Positions 1-7,961 of a stretch of DNA of 39,654 nt are shown in pieces. Source of the DNA: Bacteroides acidifaciens (GTDB lineage Bacteria > Bacteroidota > Bacteroidia > Bacteroidales > Bacteroidaceae); contig NZ_JANJZR010000038.1 of NCBI RefSeq assembly GCF_024623065.1, positions 1 through 39,654 on the forward strand, written 5' to 3'. Each line of letters opens with the position of its first letter. Position 1 is the stretch's first letter. The notes under the pieces are model-generated. The model had not been told where the DNA came from and made no database searches. It saw only the letters and a list, made by a program, of their open reading frames with translations. A program made the translations under genes and the position numbers.

Positions 1-1
1 T

Positions 2-106
2 CTCTACGACCTCAAATCCGCTGCAAGAATGCCATCCTACAGCGAAAATCAGAGTTCTCGGACGGTCTGGGGGGGGGAGAAGGGTATATCTTTCACGTTC
101 ATGTAA
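2..106 (+). CDS. 3' end of a gene entering from outside the window, possibly an outer-membrane beta-barrel protein
   Basis: One frame is open from base 2 to a TAA at 104-106 and gives 34 residues ending in GGEKGISFTFM. The alternating aromatic and hydrophobic end resembles the last strand of a TonB-dependent receptor or other outer-membrane barrel, but this is inference from a very short tail. The frame crosses a run of nine G (69-77), which is an obvious slippage site. A second frame is also open here to about base 132, so the assignment is weak. The gene would converge on the fucosidase gene, whose stop lies about 50 bases away. Confidence 0.3.
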   Translation, partial: LYDLKSAARMPSYSENQSSRTVWGGEKGISFTFM

Positions 107-154
107 TATCCCTTCTATACGGAGCTTGTTGATATAGTTGGTTGGCTTCCTTCT

Positions 155-2602
155 TTATAATACAGCCAATCTGTCCCCTTTTAAAGTGATTTCGTATTTT
201 TTCCCTTTTACGGTCTTGAATTTGAGCGTCTTGTCTCCGTATCTTACGTTACAGGGGATTCCGGATTTGGATTGGATGATAGCTTTCTCCAGTTGCCCCT
301 CTTTCCAGGAGATGGAAACCTCAAAATTCCCTTTGGCACAGATTCCGCTTATCGAGCCGTTTGCCCATGCGTCCGGCAAAGCAGGGAGTAATTGGATGAA
401 TCCCATATGGCTCTGCAATAACATCTCGGTTATTCCAGCCGTACCGCCGAAGTTCCCGTCAATCTGGAAAGGTGCGTGGGTGTCCCACAGGTTGTCCAGT
501 GTACCGTTTTTCAGCAGGTTGCCGTATAGTTTATACGCATGGTTTCCGTCTTGCAGTCGTGCCCATTGGTTGAGCTTCCAGCCCATGCTCCAACCGGTGG
601 CGCCGTCTCCGCGATGTTCCAGTACCACTCTGGCGGCTTGTGCAAGTTCGGGGGTAGTCACAGGAGAGATGGTATGTCCCGGATGCAATCCGAACAGGTG
701 GTTGACGTGGCGGTGTTCATCTTTCGGGTCGTCTATGTCGGTAGACCATTCCAACAACTGACCGTAGCGTCCTATACGGTAAGGAACGAGTTTGGCCAAT
801 ACGTTTTCCCATTGCTTGCGTTCTTTGGCGTCCGTCCCGAGCACCTTGCTTGCCTGGATGGCGTCCAGTAATATCTCTCGTACTACGGCATGCGCGAAGG
901 TGACTCCCTCGTCCACCGGACCGTGTTCGGGAGAGGTGGAAGGAGCGGCGGTGTAAGTCCCGTCGGGCTTGTGCCACAGATGGTCAACGGCGAATTGGGC
1001 GCTGCTCTTGATAAGTTCGTATCCTATTTCTTTCAAAAACTTCTTGTCGCGGGTGTAGTCGTAGTATTCCCAGATATGCGTGGCAAGCCACGGGCCGGCG
1101 GTGGGATTGAGATTCCATGACATGTCTTTGTCGGAGAGAGGGGCGGTGAATCCGAAGATATTGGCGGAGATGGAAGCCGTCCATCCGCGAGCGTTGAAGT
1201 AGGCTTGCGCCGTTTTCTCGCCGGGTTTCACCAAACCGCGTATGAAGTCTATCAAAGGCCATGCACATTCGGAAAGGTTGGTGGGGCAGGCAGGCCAGTA
1301 GTTCATTTGGACGTTGATATTGTTGTGATAATCTACCCGCCACGGGCCGTCGAGGTTGTTGTGCCACATGCCTTGCAGATTGGCAGGCATATTGCCGGGA
1401 CGCGAACTGGCGATGAGCAGGTAGCGGCCGAACTGGTAGTAGAGTTGTTCGAGATGATAGTCCGGCACGCCTTTCTTGTAATTAGCCAGGCGTTGGTAGG
1501 TGGGAAGGTTCGGCGCGGCGGCTTCGGGATTGATGCTGAACCGCACACGGTTGAACAGTGCGGTGTAATCGGCTTCGTGGTTCCGGTAAAGTTCGTCATA
1601 TCCTTTTCTTAGGGCATTCTCCATCATAGCAAGCGTAGTTTGTTCCGGGTCATTGCCTACGTAGGTTTTGGGGTCTTTGAAATCCGGGTTGAAGTTCATC
1701 TTATAGTCGGTGTCTGCCGTGAGCAGGAATACCACTTCATCGGCATCTTCTACGATAATCCTGCCGTTTTCGGTTTTCAGCGTACCCCCTTTACGGATGG
1801 TTTTGATTCGGAAAGCAAACTTCATCCCGTTGTTGTCGAGCACTCCGGTATAGACCAATCCGTCATTTCCGTCGGCTTGCATACTGCTTTTGGCTGCGCT
1901 GTTGGGGCAGTAGCTTAGCGTGAGGTTCTGTTTTCCTCTTTTGTCGGCGGTGAATTTCATCACCATCACGCTGTCGGGATATGAAATGAAGTATTTCCGT
2001 TGATAGCGTGTGCCGTCTTTGTCGAATTGCACTACCGCCATCGCTGAGTCGAGCGACAGGATGCGGCGGTAGTTGCTCATGTTGATTTCGCTGAGTCCGG
2101 TTTCTATGTAAAGCTCGCCCATCGTGGTGAATGAGCCGAAGCGGAACGGGGTTTCGGCGCTTTCTTCGTAGGGGGCGAGTCCGTTGAAATTCTCTTGGGT
2201 GAGGAAGGCGGCTTTCTTTCGGTCGCCGTCCAGAAAGGCTTGGCGGATGTCTTTCAATATGGGGGCCGATTGCTTGTTTACGTTCCAGTAATAATCGGCG
2301 CCTTTGGCGGTGTTCGGTCCTCCTTTCCAGAGCGTTTTTTCGTTGAGGGTGATTCGTTCGGCGGATATGGAGCCCATAATGTTTGCTCCCAGACTGCCGT
2401 TTCCGATGGGCAACGAGCGGCTTTCCCAAGCCTTGTCCGGATTCGCTCCTGTGCCGGAAGCGCGGAGCCAGACGGCTCGCCCGTCGAGGCTGTTGGGGGT
2501 GTCGAACCATACGGCAAGACCTTGAGTGTAATCCACTGTTTCAAGTGAAAATGCGGAGAGTGAAAAGAGTGCGCAAAGAGTGAGTAAGCGGAGTTTTTTC
2601 AT
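155..2602 (-). CDS. Glycoside hydrolase family 95, alpha-L-fucosidase type, secreted
   Basis: Predicted exported enzyme of 815 residues that would release terminal L-fucose (GH95 members are typically inverting alpha-1,2-L-fucosidases; some act on L-galactose). It has a signal peptide at about 1-19, the GH95 N-terminal beta domain with SLPIGNGSLGANIMG at about 63-77, and the (alpha/alpha)6 catalytic domain. Catalytic candidates by family pattern are Asn428/Asn430 in HNNINVQMNYW, Glu559 in STSPEHG and Asp715 in QIDGNFGG, all present. An in-frame ATG 60 bases upstream at 2662 is rejected because a promoter -7 element lies at 2635-2642, between the two starts, and because the chosen start gives a clean signal peptide. 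No SusC/SusD or other glycosidase is adjacent in the window, so it appears as a solitary fucosidase, possibly the end of a locus to its left. Function is confident at family level; exact linkage is not. Confidence 0.92.
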   Translation of the reverse strand: MKKLRLLTLCALFSLSAFSLETVDYTQGLAVWFDTPNSLDGRAVWLRASGTGANPDKAWESRSLPIGNGSLGANIMGSISAERITLNEKTLWKGGPNTAKGADYYWNVNKQSAPILKDIRQAFLDGDRKKAAFLTQENFNGLAPYEESAETPFRFGSFTTMGELYIETGLSEINMSNYRRILSLDSAMAVVQFDKDGTRYQRKYFISYPDSVMVMKFTADKRGKQNLTLSYCPNSAAKSSMQADGNDGLVYTGVLDNNGMKFAFRIKTIRKGGTLKTENGRIIVEDADEVVFLLTADTDYKMNFNPDFKDPKTYVGNDPEQTTLAMMENALRKGYDELYRNHEADYTALFNRVRFSINPEAAAPNLPTYQRLANYKKGVPDYHLEQLYYQFGRYLLIASSRPGNMPANLQGMWHNNLDGPWRVDYHNNINVQMNYWPACPTNLSECAWPLIDFIRGLVKPGEKTAQAYFNARGWTASISANIFGFTAPLSDKDMSWNLNPTAGPWLATHIWEYYDYTRDKKFLKEIGYELIKSSAQFAVDHLWHKPDGTYTAAPSTSPEHGPVDEGVTFAHAVVREILLDAIQASKVLGTDAKERKQWENVLAKLVPYRIGRYGQLLEWSTDIDDPKDEHRHVNHLFGLHPGHTISPVTTPELAQAARVVLEHRGDGATGWSMGWKLNQWARLQDGNHAYKLYGNLLKNGTLDNLWDTHAPFQIDGNFGGTAGITEMLLQSHMGFIQLLPALPDAWANGSISGICAKGNFEVSISWKEGQLEKAIIQSKSGIPCNVRYGDKTLKFKTVKGKKYEITLKGDRLAVL

Positions 2603-2634
2603 AATATGTGTGTTGTTTAAAGGAATGTGATGCG

Positions 2635-2642
2635 CAAAGGTA
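2635..2642 (-). promoter_or_regulatory. Promoter -7 element of the GH95 gene
   Basis: The - strand reads TACCTTTG, an exact match to the Bacteroidota TAnnTTTG element. Transcription would begin near 2628, leaving a leader of about 25 bases before the start at 2602. A weak TTG about 17 bases upstream could serve as the -33 element. Confidence 0.6.
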
Positions 2643-2750
2643 TTTGTTTTTGCGGATTTCAACGAAGAAAATGCTTTTAATTTTCACCAATGGGCTTTTA
2701 AAAATCGCTGGAAGTACCGGTTCTTTCTTTCCCTATAAAGAAGTGAAAAA

Positions 2751-2797
2751 CATCTTTCACCAATCTTTCATCTTTTACCAATCTTTCATCTTTCACC
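2751..2797. repeat. 18-bp tandem repeat, about 2.6 copies
   Basis: Units beginning CATCTTTCACCAATCTTT at 2751, 2769 and 2787 (the last incomplete) differ by one base. A GTGAAA just before the array (2743-2748) can pair with the TTTCAC inside it. No coding frame is supported. It lies upstream of the fucosidase promoter. Confidence 0.75.
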
Positions 2798-2832
2798 CAC
2801 TCCTGGCTATAAATCTCTTATCTCCTAATTGC

Positions 2833-2986
2833 CAGGATATTACTGTTCGATATGTAGGGTATTAACAGTTAATGTCTTAGGGTATTAATAGTTATCGTCT
2901 CAGGTATTAATACCCTACATCTCAGCTATTAATAGTTAAGACCTCCGATATTAATGCCTGAAGAATGATGTAGTAATACTTAATAA
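2833..2986. repeat. Array of seven degenerate repeats with 22-bp spacing (array 1)
   Basis: TATTAA-type cores begin at 2838 (TATTAC), 2860, 2883, 2905, 2927, 2949 and 2971 (TAGTAA). The spacings are 22, 23, 22, 22, 22 and 22 bases. Most cores extend to TATTAAYAG or TATTAATRCC, followed by a TCTCAGG-like segment. One copy (2904-2913) is the perfect palindrome GTATTAATAC. The spacing is about two helical turns. A related array lies at 39494-39603. The function is not known to me. Confidence 0.8.
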
Positions 2987-3013
2987 ATCAATCACATGGA
3001 ATCGTTCCTTTAA

Positions 3014-3367
3014 AGGCATGTAAATGTTGGTTTTCTGGCCTGCTGCTACTTTGCCAGTCAACGAAAATTCCGGGATGGTGTTTTCTGGAATGAGGACGGA
3101 ACCTGGAGCTTCTCGCCATCCTACAATTATACGTGGATATGGAGCAGCCTGACATTCGGAGTGACCGTGATGCCCAGAGCGTTTACCGGAAAGATAATGA
3201 AAGAGGGTAAGGCAAACCGGAAAAGGGTGGTGTAGACGTTGTTGGTTGCCGACTTGGCTCTTGTGGGCTTGGCGTTGCTATGGAGTTTGCAGATGCCTGT
3301 TATCAAACGTATCTGGACAGGCAGCATGACCCTGCTTTCCGGCGGCTATTGTTTCCTCTTCTGCTAA
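3014..3367 (+). pseudogene. Remnant of a membrane acyltransferase-like gene (HGSNAT/DUF5009 type)
   Basis: A single reading frame runs from 3014 to a TAA at 3365-3367, interrupted only by TAG at 3233-3235. Before the TAG it encodes SYNYTWIWSSLTFGVTVM and a basic stretch. After it comes a membrane segment, then LWSLQMPVIKRIWTGSM and TLLSGGYCF. This resembles the late membrane segments of Bacteroidota heparan-alpha-glucosaminide N-acetyltransferase-like (DUF5009) proteins, where a (N/I)KK.W(T/S)S motif follows a WSL..P segment. TAG is one change from CAG (Gln). The 5' half and the C-terminal end of the family are absent and no start with a leader is visible. I read it as a decayed internal fragment. 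The family assignment rests on motif memory only. Confidence 0.5.
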
Positions 3368-3420
3368 GGGCGATGTATAAGTGCGGATTATTTTTAAAGG
3401 TGTGACGACTTAACGAGTAA

Positions 3421-3440
3421 ATTCACTATATATGGTGAAT
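3421..3440. promoter_or_regulatory. Palindromic operator directly upstream of the XRE gene
   Basis: The 20 bases ATTCACTATATATGGTGAAT form an inverted repeat with 18 of 20 positions symmetric, ending one base before the ATG at 3442. This position suits autorepression by the encoded HipB-like dimer, which would block initiation or early transcription. Confidence 0.65.
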
Positions 3441-3441
3441 T

Positions 3442-3636
3442 ATGGATTTAATAGAGATAGGAGAACATATTCGTGAAAGACGCAAGGAGTTGGGATTAGA
3501 CCAAGCTACGCTGGCCACTCTTGCAGGAATAGGGATTAATGCCCTTGTCCGTTTGGAACGCGGGAGCGGTAATCCGCGCTTTGATGTTCTCTTTAATGTT
3601 CTTAAAACTTTAGGTCTTACTATTTATATTCAATAA
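3442..3636 (+). CDS. XRE-family (HipB-like) DNA-binding protein, orphan
   Basis: A 64-residue protein that is almost entirely one helix-turn-helix domain: IGEHIRERRKELGLDQATLA, then LAGIGINALVRLERG, then the conserved NPRFDVLFNVLKTLGL tail. This is the usual length and pattern of HipB-like antitoxins and small XRE regulators that sit before hipA-type kinase genes. No hipA follows: a 7-bp stem hairpin comes next and then the convergent SulP gene. The palindrome at 3421-3440 is a likely self-bound operator. It may be the surviving half of a toxin-antitoxin pair or a stand-alone regulator; sequence alone cannot decide. Confidence 0.85.
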   Translation: MDLIEIGEHIRERRKELGLDQATLATLAGIGINALVRLERGSGNPRFDVLFNVLKTLGLTIYIQ

Positions 3637-3647
3637 TAAGTATATCT

Positions 3648-3670
3648 GTGGGGGAATACAACTCCCCCAC
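3648..3670. terminator. Hairpin between convergent XRE and SulP genes
   Basis: GTGGGGG (3648-3654) pairs with CCCCCAC (3664-3670) across a 9-base loop. There is no clear T run on either side, so it may be a terminator or an mRNA-end stabiliser for one or both genes. Confidence 0.5.
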
Positions 3671-3709
3671 GCCGGCCATATACATCCCTTAATAAGCTAA
3701 CCAACAGCC

Positions 3710-5389
3710 TTATCCTATCATATCCTCCGCCCTCTTGAGAGCTACATTAATGTTCGGACAGATATTATCTTTTCCCAACAATTCATAGAAACCGGATTTC
3801 TCCAATACCTGGTGTACCTTGTCGTTTACTCCGGAAAGGATGACGGTAGTCTTTTCTTTCTGCGACATTTCACAGAGTACGGTCAAGTTATGGATACCCG
3901 TAGAGTCAATGAACGGGACTTTCCGCATACGGATGATACGTACCTTCGGGCGCTCACCCAGTTGTGCCATAGTTTCTTCAAACTTGGTAGCGATACCGAA
4001 GAAATAAGGACCGTTGATTTCGTACACCTCTACTCCTTTAGGGATGATAAGATTTTCTTCGTGTACGGCAATGTCTGATTCCTTGTTCGGGTCAATCTCG
4101 TCGGTAATTACCGAAATTTCGGTAGTTTCCATTACACGTTTCATAAAGAGCACGCAGGCAATGACTAATCCTACCTCAATGGCAACGGTCAAATCGAAGA
4201 TAACCGTAAGGAAGAAGGTGATAAGCAGGACAGTGACGTCTGATTTCGGGTTTTTCAATAAAGCCTTGAATACACGCCAGCCGCTCATATTATAAGAGAC
4301 AATGACCAGTACTCCGGCAAGACATGCCATCGGGATATATTGTGCCAACGGCATCAGGAAAAGCAGAATCAAGAGCAATACTACTGCATGGATAATTCCG
4401 GCTATCGGTGTCTTGCCGCCGTTGTTGATATTCGTCATGGTGCGGGCGATGGCTCCGGTAGCGGGGATACCGCCGAACAGGGGCGCTACGATATTGGCCG
4501 CACCTTGTGCGATAAGTTCCGTATTGGAGTCGTGGCGGTCGCCAATCACACCGTCGGCTACGGTGGCAGACAGTAATGATTCGATAGCGCCCAATACGGC
4601 AATAGTGATAGCTACCGGAAACAACTCCCTGATAGCTTCCCAATCCAAAGCAGGCACGACAGCATCGGGCAGTTCGGATTTGATAGTGAAACGGTCACCT
4701 ATCGTCTGTATGCAGTCGATTCCACCGAAAGTCTTCATCAGATAAACGGCAGCGGTGACAACGACAATCGCTATCAATGAGCCGGGAATTTTCTTTGAAA
4801 ACTTCGGGGTAATGGCGATGATAATAATGCTGACAATACTTACAATGGTGTTCCACCAGTTGATGGTGTCGAAATGACGGAAATAAATCATCCACTTCCC
4901 GACAAAATCTCCCGGCACTTTCTCGTCCCCGAAGGACAAACCGAAAATGTCGGCAATCTGGGTAGTGAAAATGGTGACGGCGATACCGCTGGTGAATCCG
5001 ACAATGATAGGATAAGGGATGAACTTGATGACTGCTCCGAGTTTGAATACTCCTAGTAATACAAGAAGGACACCTGCCATAAGCGTGGCTACAATCAGTC
5101 CGGCTTCGCCATACTGCTGGATAATGCCATAGATGATGACGATGAATGCTCCGGTCGGTCCGCCAATCTGGACTTTGCTTCCCCCCATCAGGGAGATGAT
5201 AAATCCGGCAATGATAGCGGTGATAATACCTTTTTCGGGCGATACTCCCGAAGCGATACCGAAGGCGATAGCCAATGGAAGTGCCACGATACCTACGATG
5301 ATACCGGCCATCAGGTCCGCGATAAACGTTTCTTTCGAGTAATTCTTCAGACAAGAAAACAGTTTGGGTTTAAATTCAAATAGCTTCAT
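3710..5389 (-). CDS. SulP-family inorganic anion transporter with STAS domain
   Basis: A 559-residue inner-membrane protein. Residues about 20-430 form the SulP membrane domain with many hydrophobic helices. The family signature is in the first helices (ADLMAGIIVGIVALPLAIAF, then GGSKVQIGGPTGAF). Residues about 450-559 are a cytoplasmic STAS domain with the VPFIDSTGIHNL motif typical of SulP and anti-sigma-antagonist proteins. The family carries sulfate, bicarbonate or dicarboxylates; the substrate cannot be called here. No cysteine-biosynthesis gene or carbonic anhydrase is adjacent to support sulfate or bicarbonate. The gene is monocistronic, convergent with the XRE gene and divergent from rubrerythrin. 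The start is the first ATG of the open frame, 52 bases after the -7 element. Confidence 0.93.
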   Translation of the reverse strand: MKLFEFKPKLFSCLKNYSKETFIADLMAGIIVGIVALPLAIAFGIASGVSPEKGIITAIIAGFIISLMGGSKVQIGGPTGAFIVIIYGIIQQYGEAGLIVATLMAGVLLVLLGVFKLGAVIKFIPYPIIVGFTSGIAVTIFTTQIADIFGLSFGDEKVPGDFVGKWMIYFRHFDTINWWNTIVSIVSIIIIAITPKFSKKIPGSLIAIVVVTAAVYLMKTFGGIDCIQTIGDRFTIKSELPDAVVPALDWEAIRELFPVAITIAVLGAIESLLSATVADGVIGDRHDSNTELIAQGAANIVAPLFGGIPATGAIARTMTNINNGGKTPIAGIIHAVVLLLILLFLMPLAQYIPMACLAGVLVIVSYNMSGWRVFKALLKNPKSDVTVLLITFFLTVIFDLTVAIEVGLVIACVLFMKRVMETTEISVITDEIDPNKESDIAVHEENLIIPKGVEVYEINGPYFFGIATKFEETMAQLGERPKVRIIRMRKVPFIDSTGIHNLTVLCEMSQKEKTTVILSGVNDKVHQVLEKSGFYELLGKDNICPNINVALKRAEDMIG

Positions 5390-5440
5390 TTTTATGAGTT
5401 GTTATACGTGTTATCCATCCTTTTTGTAAAGTAGAGGTTG

Positions 5441-5448
5441 CAAAATTA
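5441..5448 (-). promoter_or_regulatory. Candidate -7 element of the SulP gene
   Basis: The - strand reads TAATTTTG, matching TAnnTTTG, with a predicted leader of about 45 bases. No good -33 TTTG is seen. Confidence 0.4.
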
Positions 5449-5571
5449 TATAAAATAATCGAAATAAGTATGTTATCCGGCATATTATTTATCTGTTGAT
5501 GGATTTCATCAATGATCCGATAGTTTTTATTCATAAAGAAAACGTGGTTTATTGCGAACAATTCGTTCATA

Positions 5572-5606
5572 TTTGCGTTATGAATAGTATGATAAGTTAC
5601 GTTTTG
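5572..5606 (+). promoter_or_regulatory. Candidate promoter of rubrerythrin
   Basis: TTTG at 5572-5575 is followed 22 bases later by TACGTTTTG (5598-5606), a near match to TAnnTTTG with one extra spacer base. The implied leader to the ATG at 5636 is about 25 bases, of AT-rich sequence. Confidence 0.35.
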
Positions 5607-5635
5607 TATCACCAATTTTAAAAAATATATAGATT

Positions 5636-6214
5636 ATGGCTAAGAGCATTAAAGGGACTCAGACAGAGAAGAATCTGTTGACTTCATTTGCAGGAGAATC
5701 ACAGGCGAGAATGCGTTACACTTATTTCGCAAGTGTGGCTAAGAAAGAAGGTTACGAACAGATTTCGGCAATTTTCACCGAAACGGCCGACCAGGAAAAA
5801 GAACATGCAAAACGTATGTTCAAATTCCTCGAAGGTGGTATGGTGGAAATTACTGCCAGCTATCCGGCTGGAGTAATCGGCACTACACTCGAAAACCTTC
5901 GCGCTGCTGCTGCCGGCGAACACGAAGAATGGTCACTGGATTACCCTCACTTTGCAGATGTGGCGGAACAGGAAGGATTTCCGGCGATTGCTGCTATGTA
6001 CCGCAATATCTCCATCGCTGAAAAAGGTCACGAAGAAAGATATCTGGCTTTCTTGAACAACATCGAAAATATGACAGTATTCGCTAAGGAAGGCGAAGTG
6101 GTATGGCAATGCCGTAACTGCGGTTACATCGAAATCGGCAAGGAAGCTCCTGAAGTTTGTCCGGCATGTCTGCATCCGCAAGCATACTTCGAGGTGAAGA
6201 AAGAAAACTACTAA
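5636..6214 (+). CDS. rbr: Rubrerythrin
   Basis: A 192-residue cytoplasmic peroxide-reducing enzyme. Residues about 1-145 form the ferritin-like four-helix domain that binds the di-iron centre, with ligand-bearing motifs ESQARMRYTYFASVA, ADQEKEHAKRM and AEKGHEERY. Residues about 155-192 form the rubredoxin-like domain with two Cys pairs (CRNCG and CPAC). Length and domain order are standard for classical rubrerythrin. In anaerobes this protein removes hydrogen peroxide using reduced rubredoxin or NADH-linked donors. It stands alone with its own upstream region and a strong bidirectional hairpin downstream. In Bacteroides the family is often induced by oxygen through OxyR; no operator was identified here. 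Confidence 0.96.
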   Translation: MAKSIKGTQTEKNLLTSFAGESQARMRYTYFASVAKKEGYEQISAIFTETADQEKEHAKRMFKFLEGGMVEITASYPAGVIGTTLENLRAAAAGEHEEWSLDYPHFADVAEQEGFPAIAAMYRNISIAEKGHEERYLAFLNNIENMTVFAKEGEVVWQCRNCGYIEIGKEAPEVCPACLHPQAYFEVKKENY

Positions 6215-6242
6215 TCCACGTTCGCGGATTAGCCGGATAAAG

Positions 6243-6278
6243 AAAATGCCGCTCGCAATCATTTGCAAGCGGCATTTT
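6243..6278. terminator. Bidirectional terminator between rbr and nadB
   Basis: AAAATGCCGCT (6243-6253) pairs with AGCGGCATTTT (6268-6278), and CGCAA/TTGCA extends the stem imperfectly. The arms end in A or T runs, so it serves both convergent genes. Confidence 0.85.
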
Positions 6279-6284
6279 CCATAC

Positions 6285-7856
6285 TTATTTCTTTGCGTGC
6301 GGATAATCTATCGTGTAATGCAGTCCGCGGCTCTCCTTGCGTTCCATAGCCTGGCGCATAATCAGATAGCCGACATTCACCATATTACGTAATTCGCAAA
6401 TCTCTCTGGAAGCGACACTGCGTTTGAACAGGCTTTCAGTCTCCTCGTAGATAATATCCAGTCTGTCCCATGCACGTTTCAGGCGAAGGTCGCTGCGGAC
6501 AATACCCACGTAAGTACTCATAATCTGATTTACTTCCTTTATGCTTTGAGTGATGAGTACCATTTCTTCCGGCGAACGGGTTCCTTCGTCATTCCATTCG
6601 GGGATGTCTTCGTTGTAAGTATACCGGTCAATGGCTTGGAGACTGTGTTTGGCGGCTGCGTCAGCATATACTACGGCTTCAATCAAGGAGTTTGAAGCCA
6701 GACGGTTACCGCCGTGCAGTCCCGTGCAAGAGCACTCTCCTACTGCATACAGACGTTCGATAGAAGACTGTCCGTTCAAGTCTACGAGGATACCGCCACA
6801 AAGATAGTGGGCAGCCGGAGCCACAGGGATATAATCTTTGGTGATGTCGATGCCCAGGCTCAGGCATTTTTCGTAGATATTGGGGAAGTGTTTCTTTGTT
6901 TCTTCCGGGTCTTTGTGGGTCACGTCCAGATAAACATGGTCGTCTCCGCGATTCTTCATCTCGTTGTCGATGGCACGCGCTACAATGTCACGCGGAGCAA
7001 GCGAAAGACGCGGGTCATATTTCTGCATGAATTCCTTGCCGTCCATGGTGCGGAGAACACCGCCATAGCCGCGCATTGCTTCCGTAATCAGGAAAGAAGG
7101 GCGGTCGCCCGGATGATAGAGGGCGGTAGGGTGGAATTGTACGAATTCCATATCTTTCACCGTACCTTTGGCACGGTAAACCATGGCGATACCGTCTCCG
7201 GTAGCCACCAACGGATTGGTGGTGGTCTTGTAGACGGCTCCTACTCCACCGGTAGCCATCAGAGTCACTTTGGCAAGGTAAGTATCTACTTTTCCGGTCT
7301 TCGGGTCGAGGATATAAGCGCCGTAACATTTGATATCCGGTGTCTGGCGGGTAACGGTCACTCCCAGATGATGCTGTGTCAGGATTTCAATGGCAAACTG
7401 GTGTTCGATGACCGTGATGTTCGGATGCCGCTGCACGGCTTTAATCAGGCTGTCCTGTATTTCCGCTCCCGTATTATCTTTGTGGTGAAGGATACGGAAT
7501 TCCGAGTGTCCCCCTTCGCGATGCAAGTCAAATTCACCCTTTTCGTTTTTGTCGAAGTCTACTCCCCACTTTATCAGTTCTTCGATCTGTGCAGGAGCTT
7601 CACGCACCACTTTCTCCACTGCGGCACGGTCGCTAATCCAGTCGCCGGCGTTCATGGTGTCTTCAATGTGCTTGTCGAAATTGTCTACCACCAGGTTGGT
7701 CACAGACGCTACCCCGCCTTGCGCGAAGTACGTATTGGCTTCTTCCAGCCCGCTTTTACAGATAAGAGCAACTTTACCTTTGTGCGCCACTTTCAGCGCA
7801 AAACTCATGCCGGCAATTCCGGAGCCGATAACGAGGAAATCGAATTTTCTTACCAT
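6285..7856 (-). CDS. nadB: L-aspartate oxidase
   Basis: A 523-residue cytoplasmic flavoenzyme that oxidises L-aspartate to iminoaspartate, the first step of de novo NAD synthesis; under anaerobiosis fumarate serves as acceptor. The FAD-binding Rossmann motif VIGSGIAGMSFAL is at the N terminus. It is followed by NTYFAQGGVASV, the HREGGHSEFRILHHKDNTGAEI segment and the family's C-terminal helical domain. HPTALYHPGDRPSFLITEAMRG and CGGILVDLNGQS mark the FAD-dependent fumarate reductase/aspartate oxidase fold. The upstream in-frame ATG at 7874 is rejected because the exact -7 element at 7877-7884 places transcription start near 7870. The quinolinate synthase and nadC genes are not in the window. 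Confidence 0.95.
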   Translation of the reverse strand: MVRKFDFLVIGSGIAGMSFALKVAHKGKVALICKSGLEEANTYFAQGGVASVTNLVVDNFDKHIEDTMNAGDWISDRAAVEKVVREAPAQIEELIKWGVDFDKNEKGEFDLHREGGHSEFRILHHKDNTGAEIQDSLIKAVQRHPNITVIEHQFAIEILTQHHLGVTVTRQTPDIKCYGAYILDPKTGKVDTYLAKVTLMATGGVGAVYKTTTNPLVATGDGIAMVYRAKGTVKDMEFVQFHPTALYHPGDRPSFLITEAMRGYGGVLRTMDGKEFMQKYDPRLSLAPRDIVARAIDNEMKNRGDDHVYLDVTHKDPEETKKHFPNIYEKCLSLGIDITKDYIPVAPAAHYLCGGILVDLNGQSSIERLYAVGECSCTGLHGGNRLASNSLIEAVVYADAAAKHSLQAIDRYTYNEDIPEWNDEGTRSPEEMVLITQSIKEVNQIMSTYVGIVRSDLRLKRAWDRLDIIYEETESLFKRSVASREICELRNMVNVGYLIMRQAMERKESRGLHYTIDYPHAKK

Positions 7857-7876
7857 AATTTTGTTATTTCTCACCG

Positions 7877-7884
7877 CAAAGCTA
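7877..7884 (-). promoter_or_regulatory. Promoter -7 element of nadB
   Basis: The - strand reads TAGCTTTG, an exact TAnnTTTG match. The predicted leader is about 15 bases to the ATG at 7856, which decides the start codon. Confidence 0.6.
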
Positions 7885-7936
7885 CAAAATAAGTCACTTC
7901 GTTGTACTTTTCGTTGTCATTAATTCGTAAAATTGC

Positions 7937-7944
7937 TACCTTGC
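7937..7944 (+). promoter_or_regulatory. Candidate promoter of the PH-like membrane protein gene
   Basis: TACCTTGC resembles TAnnTTTG with changes in the last bases, and a TTG at 7914-7916 lies 20 bases upstream. The ATG follows at 7962. Confidence 0.3.
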
Positions 7945-7961
7945 GGGCAAAATCAGACAAG

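Noticed and set aside
138..761. 207-codon open frame on the + strand opposite the GH95 gene
   Set aside because: Antisense to the conserved catalytic domain, Ser/Pro/Trp-rich composition and no family pattern.
2833..2986. Possible CRISPR array
   Set aside because: The 22-base period has no separate unique spacers of constant length between conserved repeats, and no cas genes are near.
5376..5615. 79-codon open frame between SulP and rubrerythrin
   Set aside because: It overlaps the SulP start and spans the promoter region of both neighbours; low-complexity AT-rich composition with no motif.
6714..7892. 392-codon open frame on the + strand opposite nadB
   Set aside because: It is a long antisense shadow: no family motifs, no promoter or leader, and nadB on the other strand has all its conserved motifs.
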